64,000 nucleotides of DNA from Lachnospiraceae bacterium (GTDB lineage: Bacteria; Bacillota; Clostridia; Lachnospirales; Lachnospiraceae), in assembly GCA_024403235.1 (NCBI GenBank), contig JAKSSF010000005.1, positions 1-64,000 on the forward strand, read 5' to 3'. Positions 15,495 through 22,772 of the stretch are shown here, in pieces. The first letter of the stretch is position 1. Every line of letters starts with the position of its first letter. The notes beneath the pieces were generated by a model. The model was given only the letters and a program-made list of their open reading frames with translations. It was not told the origin of the DNA and ran no database searches. Made by a program: the position numbers and the translations under genes.

Positions 15495-16502
15495 ATGAGC
15501 GAAATTTTATTAAGTGTGCAGGATTTACACACATCTTTTAAAACAGATGCTGGTATTGTATCAGCAGTAAATGGTGTTTCCTTTGATATTGACCGTGGTG
15601 AAATGTTAGGTATTGTAGGCGAATCCGGTTCTGGAAAGAGCGTGTCTGCTTACTCTATTATGCAAATCTTAGCAGGCAACGGAAATATCTCCGGAGGCAA
15701 GATTTTATACAAAGGACAGGACTTAACTACCTGGGATGAAAAGCAAATGAGAGATTTTCGTGGGAAATGTTGTTCTATCATTTTCCAGGATCCTATGACC
15801 AGCTTGAATCCTGTATTTACCATTGGAAATCAGCTTTTAGAAGCAATCACCTTACATACCGATAAAAAAGGCAAGGTTGCCTGGGATCGTGCGGTGGAAA
15901 TGTTGGAATTAGTAGGAATCAATGAGCCTACCAAGCGTCTGAAACAGTATCCTTACGAATTATCCGGTGGTATGCGTCAGCGTGTTATGATTGCTATGGC
16001 ACTGGCTTGCGAACCGGATATTTTGATCGCAGACGAACCTACCACAGCATTGGATGTAACCATTCAGGCTCAGATTCTGGAGCAGATTCAGGATCTGCAA
16101 AAGAAGATGGGAATGGCAGTGCTTTTGGTAACCCATGATTTGGGTGTTATTGCAGAAATGTGTGATAACATCATCGTTATGTATGGCGGTAGAGTATGTG
16201 AACGAGGAACTGCGGAAGAAATCTTCTACAATCCGAAGCACGAATATACAAAAGGCTTGCTTCGTTCCATTCCAAATGTCAATAATATGGGTAAAAAATT
16301 GGAGCCAATTACAGGTACTCCTATCAATATGTTAAATCTTCCAAAAGGTTGTTCCTTCTGTACCAGATGTGATCAGGCAATGAAAATTTGTTTGACAGAA
16401 CAGCCCCAGGAATCTACTATAAACGAAGACCATATGGCATCCTGCTGGTTAAACATCAGAGATGCATATATGGAAAAGAACGGAGGTGTTGTAAATGAGT
16501 GA
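15495..16502 (+). CDS. oppD: oligopeptide ABC transporter ATPase OppD
   Basis: A 335-residue ATPase. The ATG at 15495 is chosen over the adjacent TTG. Walker A is GESGSGKS near residue 40, the signature is LSGGMRQR near 155, and Walker B is ILIADEPT near 175. The C-terminal oligopeptide/dipeptide extension contains CSFCTRCDQAMKIC with four cysteines, typical of OppD/DppD. It powers import with OppF. The gene overlaps oppF by eight bases. Confidence 0.95.
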   Translation: MSEILLSVQDLHTSFKTDAGIVSAVNGVSFDIDRGEMLGIVGESGSGKSVSAYSIMQILAGNGNISGGKILYKGQDLTTWDEKQMRDFRGKCCSIIFQDPMTSLNPVFTIGNQLLEAITLHTDKKGKVAWDRAVEMLELVGINEPTKRLKQYPYELSGGMRQRVMIAMALACEPDILIADEPTTALDVTIQAQILEQIQDLQKKMGMAVLLVTHDLGVIAEMCDNIIVMYGGRVCERGTAEEIFYNPKHEYTKGLLRSIPNVNNMGKKLEPITGTPINMLNLPKGCSFCTRCDQAMKICLTEQPQESTINEDHMASCWLNIRDAYMEKNGGVVNE

Positions 16503-17451
16503 GAATATTTTAGAAGTGCAACACCTGAAACAGTATTTCAAAGTTCGTAATGGTTGGAAACTGTTGGATTTAAAGGCAGTAGATGATGTATCCTTTACCA
16601 TTAAACATGGTCAGACCTTAGGTTTGGTTGGGGAGTCAGGCTGTGGTAAAACTACGGTAGGTCGTACATTGTTACATTTATATGAGCCTACAGATGGTAA
16701 GATTATTTTTGATGGAGAAGAAGTTACCAGCAAAAATATTACTGCCATGCGTAAAAAAATGCAGATGGTATTCCAGGATCCCTATTCTTCTCTGAATCCT
16801 CGTATGACAGTAGAGGATATTATTGGGGAGCCTTTGGATGTACATAAGCTTTACAGCACCAGGGCAGAGAGAAGAGATAAGATTTTATCTCTTATGGAAA
16901 CTGTTGGTCTGAACGCAGAACATGCTACCAGATATGCCCATGAATTTTCCGGTGGACAGAGACAGCGTATTGGTATTGCCAGAGCATTGGCAGTAGATCC
17001 AAAGTTTATTGTCTGCGATGAACCTGTATCTGCATTGGATGTGTCCATTCAGGCCCAGGTAATCAATATGTTTGAAGAATTACAGGAGAGATTGGGTGTA
17101 GCCTATTTATTCATCGCCCATGACCTGCTGGTAGTACAGCATATTTCAGACCGTATTGCGGTTATGTATTTGGGTAAATTGGTAGAAGTTGCAGATGCGG
17201 ACGAGTTATGCAACGAACCGGTACATCCTTATACACAGTCTTTGCTTTCTGCGGTTCCTATTCCGGATCCCAAGATTACAAAAGCAAGACAGAGAATCGT
17301 ATTGGAAGGGGATGTGCCCAGTCCTTTACACATGCCTACAGGCTGCCCATTTAGAACCAGATGTAAATATGCTACAGAGCAGTGCGCTCAGGTTTGTCCG
17401 GAATTGACGGACAGAGGAAATGGACATTTCGTTGCTTGCCATAATCGGTAA
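16495..17451 (+). CDS. oppF: oligopeptide ABC transporter ATPase OppF
   Basis: A 318-residue ATPase with Walker A GESGCGKTT (about residue 45), signature FSGGQRQR (about 145), Walker B FIVCDEPVSALD and the C-terminal Cys-containing extension (CPFRTRCKYA). It starts inside the end of oppD (16495-16502), pointing to translational coupling. The binding-protein gene follows after 44 bases. Confidence 0.95.
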   Translation: MSENILEVQHLKQYFKVRNGWKLLDLKAVDDVSFTIKHGQTLGLVGESGCGKTTVGRTLLHLYEPTDGKIIFDGEEVTSKNITAMRKKMQMVFQDPYSSLNPRMTVEDIIGEPLDVHKLYSTRAERRDKILSLMETVGLNAEHATRYAHEFSGGQRQRIGIARALAVDPKFIVCDEPVSALDVSIQAQVINMFEELQERLGVAYLFIAHDLLVVQHISDRIAVMYLGKLVEVADADELCNEPVHPYTQSLLSAVPIPDPKITKARQRIVLEGDVPSPLHMPTGCPFRTRCKYATEQCAQVCPELTDRGNGHFVACHNR

Positions 17452-17495
17452 GAAACGTTTGTCATAGATTATTCACTATAAAAGGAGGAAAAATT

Positions 17496-19274
17496 GTGAA
17501 AAAGAAACTTGCTTTGTTACTGGCAGGCGTTCTTTGCATTGCAGCCATCGGTTGTGGCAGCAATAATGCAGGCGCTCCAGCAGCAGAAACAACAGACGAT
17601 GCTGCTACAGAAGCAGCAGACGTAGAAGCATTAGCAGATGATGCTTCAGCAGCAGATCTTGTAAGCGATGCTTTCATTGATCCTGTTGCAGATTGGGAAA
17701 CATACAACCAGTTGATCGCTCAGATCAAATCTGAGACAGATTACGCAACCAGAACAAAATTAATGCATGATGCAGAGGACATTTTAATGTCCAACTATTG
17801 TGTAGTTCCTTTGTACTACTACAATGATATTTACATGCAGAAAGATTATGTAGATGGCATTTATGCAAATGCTTTTGCTACAAAATTCTTCATGTATGCA
17901 ACTATGAGCAATGGCGAAAAAACATTACGTTTGAACCTTGCTTCTGAACCTGATTACTTAGATCCTGCATTAAACTCATCAGTAGATGGTGCTTGTCTTG
18001 CAGCAAACTCTTTCTCAGGTTTATATACCTACAATGCAGAAGGTAAAACAGTACCTGCATGTGCAGAAGAATATGTTGTAACAGATGATGGTCTTACATA
18101 TACTGTTACCTTAAAAGAAGGCTTAAAATGGTCAGATGGTTCTGACTTAACTGCAGCAGACTTCGAATACTCTTGGAAGAGAGCAGTTGATTCTGCAACA
18201 GCAGCTGACTATGAATACATGTTCTCAGGCTTTGCTGGTTATGAAGAAGGCGATCTTCAGGTAATCGCTTTAGATGACCTTACTTTAGAGTTCACATTAT
18301 CTGCACCTTGTGCATATATGGAAGACTTAATGGCATTCCCTACCTTCTATCCTGTTTGCAAAGCTTATGTAGAAGCTAACAGCACAAGTGATGAACCAGG
18401 TAGCTGGTGTACAGAAGCTGGCTTCGTTTCAAACGGTGCTTATGTATGTACAGCATGGAACCATGACACCTCTATGACATATGAAAAGAACCCTTACTGG
18501 TATGATGCTGATAAGGTAACTGTAGAAAAATTAGAGTTCATGCTTTCAGCAGATGATACAGCTATTTACGCAGCTTACAATGCTGGTGACGTAGACTTTA
18601 TCGATACTGTTCCCACAGACGAAATCGCTACATTACTTGCAGATGAAAATCCTGAATTCTTCATCGTTGATGAATTAGGTACATACTATGCTGCATTTAA
18701 CTGCAAGAGCTCACTTTTCGATGGCAAAACACCTGAAGAAGCAGCTTGTATGCGTAAAGCATTCTCTCTGTTAATTGACCGTGATTACATCTGTGAAAAC
18801 ATTGGTCAGACAGGTCAGGTTGCAGCAAATGCTTATATTCCTTTAGGTATGGCAGATGGTAACGGTGGCATCTTCAAAACAGAGCCTGTTGCAGAAGGTT
18901 ACTATGATCCATATGCAATCAACAACGATTATGACACAACTGTAGAAAATGCTCGTACTTTATTAAAAGCAGCTGGTTACGAATTTGATGAAGATGGTAT
19001 GCTTTCCGCATCTACACCAATCTCTATCGAATACTTAACAAACGATGGTACAGGCCATGTTGCAGTTGCTGAATCTATGCAGCAGGATTTCGCAGCAATC
19101 GGTATCGAAATGACTATTCAGCAGCAGGATTGGAATGTATTCCTTGAAGAGCGTAAGAATGGTAACTTCGACTTCTGTCGTGAAGGTTGGATTGCTGACT
19201 TCAACGATCCTATTAACATGCTTGAAATGTGGATTACAACATCTGGTAACAACGACTGCCAGTTTGGTAGATAA
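17496..19274 (+). CDS. oppA: peptide-binding lipoprotein (OppA-type), circularly permuted
   Basis: A 592-residue lipoprotein. The GTG start follows AAAGGAGG. The signal peptide ends at Cys20, followed by an Ala/Asp/Glu-rich linker (about 21-60). Residues about 66-137 are the segment that normally closes these proteins, with the DYATRTKLMHDAEDILM helix and the VVPLYYYNDIYMQ strand. Only at about residue 143 does the usual mature N-terminus begin (TLRLNLASEPDYLDP), running on through the FEYSWKRA, WNHDTSMTYEKNPYWY and RKAFSLLIDRDYI regions. It ends abruptly with NNDCQFGR and a TAG, exactly where the moved segment would follow in a normal family member. The whole family sequence is therefore present but in rotated order, in one open frame, followed by a good terminator. 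It is probably functional and highly expressed as the last opp gene. Confidence 0.92.
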   Translation: MKKKLALLLAGVLCIAAIGCGSNNAGAPAAETTDDAATEAADVEALADDASAADLVSDAFIDPVADWETYNQLIAQIKSETDYATRTKLMHDAEDILMSNYCVVPLYYYNDIYMQKDYVDGIYANAFATKFFMYATMSNGEKTLRLNLASEPDYLDPALNSSVDGACLAANSFSGLYTYNAEGKTVPACAEEYVVTDDGLTYTVTLKEGLKWSDGSDLTAADFEYSWKRAVDSATAADYEYMFSGFAGYEEGDLQVIALDDLTLEFTLSAPCAYMEDLMAFPTFYPVCKAYVEANSTSDEPGSWCTEAGFVSNGAYVCTAWNHDTSMTYEKNPYWYDADKVTVEKLEFMLSADDTAIYAAYNAGDVDFIDTVPTDEIATLLADENPEFFIVDELGTYYAAFNCKSSLFDGKTPEEAACMRKAFSLLIDRDYICENIGQTGQVAANAYIPLGMADGNGGIFKTEPVAEGYYDPYAINNDYDTTVENARTLLKAAGYEFDEDGMLSASTPISIEYLTNDGTGHVAVAESMQQDFAAIGIEMTIQQQDWNVFLEERKNGNFDFCREGWIADFNDPINMLEMWITTSGNNDCQFGR

Positions 19275-19294
19275 TCTAATTTAAGACAAGAGTA

Positions 19295-19331
19295 AGCCCA
19301 CTTTATGGTAATCCATAGAGTGGGCTTTTTT
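19295..19331 (+). terminator. intrinsic terminator of the opp operon
   Basis: AGCCCACT at 19295-19302 continues inward to pair with the complementary arm ending at 19326 (one G-T pair over 14 bases, loop TAAT), followed by six T. Confidence 0.9.
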
Positions 19332-19367
19332 AATGTGCGCCTTGCGGCACTTATTCATCAGAAATAA

Positions 19368-20273
19368 TCAGCTTTGGTCACTGGGACAGCAGTTCTCGTA
19401 GCCTACTTCTTTTTCGCAATCTGTTTTGTACTCTTCTTCGTGTTTATAATCCCCCAAATCCAGTGGTTTAATGGACAGATTCAACAAATCACCTGCAACA
19501 AACTTCATGCATTCAGAATTTTCCGGAGTAATAATGCTGCCTTTTGGAATATCAATTTTTCCATGAGAGCGTATTTTATATCCGGCATAATATAAGCTTT
19601 GTAATACTAAAGTTAGTCCCACGGTGATATTGCTATCTGCAACAGACAAATCCAAAACCTTTCCGAAGGCAAAGAGGTTTACACCTTGTGATAACCGATT
19701 GGTTGTAGTGGTTTCTCCAACAAAATTTAATCTTGGTGCAGGTGGCGTGGTGGTGGCATCATAGGTAATGCCATAAGGGGCATACAGTTCTAATTCGATA
19801 GAACTTGGATTGGTATCTTCGTCATAAGTAGGTGCTGTAATATCAGACGGTAAATATACCGCAGTGGGAAACAGGGTAGTTAATAGATGACAGGAACTAT
19901 CATATAATTGCAGCAAAAAGGTAATCGTCAGATTGGATAAGGTAACCCTGTAGCAGTTTTTCCTGCGATCAATGTTTTCCAAGGTAACATTGCCGGTGCC
20001 CGGACCATAGGTATAGGCTGCATTCAATACCCGAATGGTTGCTTTTGAAGCCGAAGGAAAGGTGGTTGGGATATCTGTACCAACATTGAAAGTTGCACAT
20101 AAATTGACGCCGATTTCATCATAAATTAGTGGGGTATAGACTCCCAGCATATTGGGATCTCCGTATAAGGGAGTATTGCATATATCAAAGCAGCCTTTAC
20201 AAGGATCCTTCTTCATAGATTGCACCACATTGCTGGCAATACGGGGATTTCCTTTACATTTACATTTTGCCAT
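19368..20273 (-). CDS. Cys-rich secreted- or coat-like protein of unknown function
   Basis: A 301-residue protein read leftwards. The ATG at 20273 is chosen because AAGGA precedes it by about nine bases; a longer in-frame form from 20333 lacks such a site. The N-terminus is Cys-rich (CKCKG, then CKGCFDIC within the first 35 residues) and the C-terminus has a second cluster (CEKEVGYENCC). The middle is Thr/Ser/Asn-rich with many predicted beta strands and no membrane helix or signal peptide. Cys clusters at both ends around a beta-rich core recall spore-coat or exosporium proteins, but I do not recognise the family and the suggestion rests on composition only. It is convergent with opp and divergent from the coiled-coil gene. 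Confidence 0.8.
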   Translation of the reverse strand: MAKCKCKGNPRIASNVVQSMKKDPCKGCFDICNTPLYGDPNMLGVYTPLIYDEIGVNLCATFNVGTDIPTTFPSASKATIRVLNAAYTYGPGTGNVTLENIDRRKNCYRVTLSNLTITFLLQLYDSSCHLLTTLFPTAVYLPSDITAPTYDEDTNPSSIELELYAPYGITYDATTTPPAPRLNFVGETTTTNRLSQGVNLFAFGKVLDLSVADSNITVGLTLVLQSLYYAGYKIRSHGKIDIPKGSIITPENSECMKFVAGDLLNLSIKPLDLGDYKHEEEYKTDCEKEVGYENCCPSDQS

Positions 20274-20383
20274 AGTGTAATTTCCTTGTTTTCTTTGTAC
20301 TATATTATGTTCTATTTCGGAAGGTGTGACCATATATAAGAAAAAAGACCAGAAACAGTATCTATTAGAGCTGTAGGAAATCT

Positions 20384-20725
20384 ATGATGGATTTTTTTGG
20401 AAACGATTATAGAAATAATGCGGAAAAATATGAAATGGAATACCAACGACTGGCAGAAGAATATGAACTACTGCGGGGACAAAATCAAAGTATGGCACAG
20501 GAAATTGAAACGCTAATGCAAGAGCAAAGCAAACTGGAAGAAGAAAAAGAACAAATGAAGACACAAGTCATACAGCTACAGGAGAATACCCAAAAAATAA
20601 TCCAACAAAAGGATAAAATAGAAACACAATTAAATCGTGCAAAAGTACAGTATGAGGAATTGATGGAAGTGGCAAAAAAGTATCAAGCAGAGGCTGCTAA
20701 ATGGTATAAGGCGGTAATTCATTGA
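20384..20725 (+). CDS. small coiled-coil protein, unknown
   Basis: A 113-residue, almost wholly helical protein rich in Glu, Gln and Lys. Heptad-like hydrophobic spacing runs from about residue 14 to 105; there is no signal peptide or membrane helix. TAGGA precedes the ATG (a second ATG is the next codon). It resembles cytoplasmic structural or scaffold coiled coils, and composition makes homology statements unsafe. It is divergent from the Cys-rich protein gene 111 bases away. Confidence 0.7.
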   Translation: MMDFFGNDYRNNAEKYEMEYQRLAEEYELLRGQNQSMAQEIETLMQEQSKLEEEKEQMKTQVIQLQENTQKIIQQKDKIETQLNRAKVQYEELMEVAKKYQAEAAKWYKAVIH

Positions 20726-20747
20726 TTGTTTCTCGGAAGGGAAATCC

Positions 20748-20781
20748 TTGGTTGCTAGTGTAGTCTAACTATAGTACACTA
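20748..20781 (+). promoter_or_regulatory. promoter with inverted repeat before the aldo/keto reductase
   Basis: TTGGTT (20748-20753), a 16-base spacer and TATAGT (20770-20775). The arms TAGTGTA (20756-20762) and TACACTA (20775-20781) form a perfect seven-base inverted repeat straddling the -10 box, a likely repressor site. Confidence 0.55.
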
Positions 20782-20831
20782 AAGAAGTATGAAAAACGAT
20801 TGGAAGAGGTCATAAAACAAAGGGGAAACAG

Positions 20832-22013
20832 ATGAATTACAGAAAAGACAGATATGGAAATGAAATCTCTATTTTAGGCTTTGGTTGTATGCGTTTTGTA
20901 AAAAACGGAGCCAAGATTGATATGCAGGCTGCAGAAGAACAAATTATGGCTGCATTCAAGTCTGGGGTAAATTATTACGACACCGCCTATATCTATCCCG
21001 GAAGCGAAGAAGCACTTGGCACCATATTAGAAAAGAATAAAATTCGAGAAAAAGTAAATATAGCCACAAAACTGCCCCATTACCTGATTAAGAATAAAGA
21101 GGGCTTGGAAAAGTATTTTGTAGAGCAGTGTAAACGCTTAAAAACGGATTATATTGACTACTATCTGATGCACATGCTAAATGATGTGCAGACCTGGGAG
21201 AAATTAAAAGGTCTTGGCATTTTGGAATGGCTGGAAGAAAAGAAAACCCAGGGAAAAATTCGTCAGATTGGATTTTCTTATCATGGTAATTCTGATATGT
21301 TCTGTCAGTTAATAGATGCCTATGATTGGGATTTCTGTCAAATTCAATATAACTATATGGACGAGCATTCTCAGGCCGGTAGAACGGGATTGATGCATGC
21401 TAACGCAAAAGGATTGCCGGTGGTAATTATGGAGCCCTTACGAGGCGGAAAACTGGTAACCAAATTACCCAAAGAGGCACTGCATATCTTTGACACCTAT
21501 GCTATCAAACGGACTCCTGCAGAATGGGCTTTCCGTTGGTTGTGGAATCAGCCTCAGGTTACCTGTGTTCTGTCCGGTATGAACAGCATGGAAATGTTGC
21601 ACGAAAATCTAGCAACTGCATCCAGCGTACAGGTAGGGGAATTAAGCTCTGCAGAAGAAGATATGCTTCACTCTGTGGTGGCAGCAATCAATTCCAAAAT
21701 GAAGGTAGGCTGTACCGGTTGCCGTTACTGTATGCCTTGCCCTAAGGGGGTAGACATTCCCGGTACCTTTGCGGCCTATAATTTGCGCTATTCAGAAGGG
21801 AAAATAGACGCCCTGTCATCTTACATCATGTGCACCGCAATGCGCAAAGAATCTGCTGCAGCTTCCAACTGTGTTTCCTGTGGCCTTTGTGAAAAGCATT
21901 GTCCACAGCATATCGAAATCCGCAAAGAACTACAAAATGCCAGAAAAGAACTGGAAGGCCCTATTTACAAAATTGCCAGAAAGATGGTTGCTTTGCTAAA
22001 GATCTATGGATAG
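20832..22013 (+). CDS. aldo/keto reductase with C-terminal 4Fe-4S domain
   Basis: A 393-residue protein. The N-terminal barrel (1-275) has the FGCMRF start, the DTAYIYPGSEEALG motif with the catalytic Asp and Tyr, and a Lys in IATKLP. The C-terminal part (285-375) has two ferredoxin-like cysteine groups (CTGCRYCMPC and CVSCGLCEKHC). This Clostridia subfamily is thought to couple NAD(P)H and an iron-sulfur relay, but the substrate is unknown. GGGGA lies about seven bases before the ATG. The TAG stop lies inside a long hairpin at 22009-22140. Confidence 0.92.
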   Translation: MNYRKDRYGNEISILGFGCMRFVKNGAKIDMQAAEEQIMAAFKSGVNYYDTAYIYPGSEEALGTILEKNKIREKVNIATKLPHYLIKNKEGLEKYFVEQCKRLKTDYIDYYLMHMLNDVQTWEKLKGLGILEWLEEKKTQGKIRQIGFSYHGNSDMFCQLIDAYDWDFCQIQYNYMDEHSQAGRTGLMHANAKGLPVVIMEPLRGGKLVTKLPKEALHIFDTYAIKRTPAEWAFRWLWNQPQVTCVLSGMNSMEMLHENLATASSVQVGELSSAEEDMLHSVVAAINSKMKVGCTGCRYCMPCPKGVDIPGTFAAYNLRYSEGKIDALSSYIMCTAMRKESAAASNCVSCGLCEKHCPQHIEIRKELQNARKELEGPIYKIARKMVALLKIYG

Positions 22014-22140
22014 ATAATCCAAATCCATCACAGACGCGCTCTCGCTTGTTAAAAACGTAGCGGTACTAAATTCGCAAATACTTTGCTCATTAAGTACCGA
22101 CGTTTTTAAACAGTCTGTGATTGGAATTGGATTATCTATC
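22009..22140. repeat. long inverted repeat forming a ~130-base hairpin
   Basis: The outer arms 22009-22035 and 22113-22140 are complementary over about 27 bases with two mismatches and one bulge. The inner arms 22047-22068 and 22092-22112 pair again around a loop of about 23 bases. The 5' arm contains the last codons and stop of the reductase gene. No T-run follows either arm, so it is not a standard terminator. Size and shape resemble a non-autonomous palindromic element (MITE-like) or an mRNA-stabilising structure. Confidence 0.75.
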
Positions 22141-22160
22141 ATTACAGATTCTTTTACAAT

Positions 22161-22190
22161 GCATAATTCTTCCAATAGTTTCGCATAATA
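22161..22190 (+). promoter_or_regulatory. sigma-G-like promoter of spoVT
   Basis: GCATA (22161-22165), exactly 18 bases, then CATAATA (22184-22190). This fits the forespore sigma-G consensus (GHATR, 18 bases, CATNHTA) known from Bacillus, where spoVT is under sigma-G. The start codon is 27 bases downstream. Confidence 0.6.
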
Positions 22191-22216
22191 AGGGAAAAAG
22201 AAATGGAGGAAACATT

Positions 22217-22762
22217 GTGAGAGCAACAGGAATTGTAAGACGAATAGATGATTTGGGTCGTGTGGTAATTCCGAAAGAAATCAGACGAACCCTGAAGATT
22301 AGAGAAAGTGATCCTTTGGAAATCTATACCGATAGAGAAGGAGAGATTATTTTGAAAAAGTACTCTCCGATTGGGGAAATGTCTACCTTTGCCAAACAGT
22401 ACGCAGATAGCTTAAGCCAGGTTTCAGGCAGAATTGCCCTGATTACAGATCGAGACAGATTTGTGGCTGCAGCAGGTGGAATGAAATCTACCGTTGGCAA
22501 AAATATCAGTCATGAACTGGAAGAAAAAATGAAGCGCAGAGATAGCGTGCTGGCTTCCAAAGGGGATTATAAGTTTATTCCTGTTATGGAGTCTATGGGA
22601 GAGGATATTCACCATGAAGCCATTTGTCCCATTATCAGCGAGGGAGATGTGATTGGCTCTGTTATCTTGTTGGAATCAGATAACAAGCGTAAAATGGGAG
22701 AAGTGGAACAAAAATTAACCCAGTCAGCAGCAGGGTTTTTGGGAAAACAACTGGAACAGTAG
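22217..22762 (+). CDS. spoVT: stage V sporulation protein T (AbrB family regulator)
   Basis: A 181-residue transcription regulator. The GTG start at 22217 follows GGAGGA (22205-22210) and gives the canonical beginning RATGIVRRIDDLGRVVIPKEI; any upstream start would lie in the hairpin. Residues 1-52 are the AbrB-type swapped-hairpin DNA-binding domain, and residues about 55-178 the GAF-like domain of SpoVT. It matches the family length of about 178. In spore formers it tunes sigma-G-dependent genes in the forespore. The stop overlaps the ribosome site of the methyltransferase gene. Confidence 0.93.
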   Translation: MRATGIVRRIDDLGRVVIPKEIRRTLKIRESDPLEIYTDREGEIILKKYSPIGEMSTFAKQYADSLSQVSGRIALITDRDRFVAAAGGMKSTVGKNISHELEEKMKRRDSVLASKGDYKFIPVMESMGEDIHHEAICPIISEGDVIGSVILLESDNKRKMGEVEQKLTQSAAGFLGKQLEQ

Positions 22763-22772
22763 AGGAATACTT

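Noticed and set aside
19260-19290. Frameshift or stop-codon error ending the binding protein early
   Set aside because: No continuation of the family sequence is present in any frame after the TAG; the missing part is found instead at the N-terminus, and a terminator follows.
22009-22140. Intrinsic terminator
   Set aside because: There is no T-run after either arm and the stem is far longer than usual.
22121-22216. Longer SpoVT starting at 22121
   Set aside because: The added residues come from the hairpin arm; GTG at 22217 has GGAGGA and gives the canonical SpoVT N-terminus.
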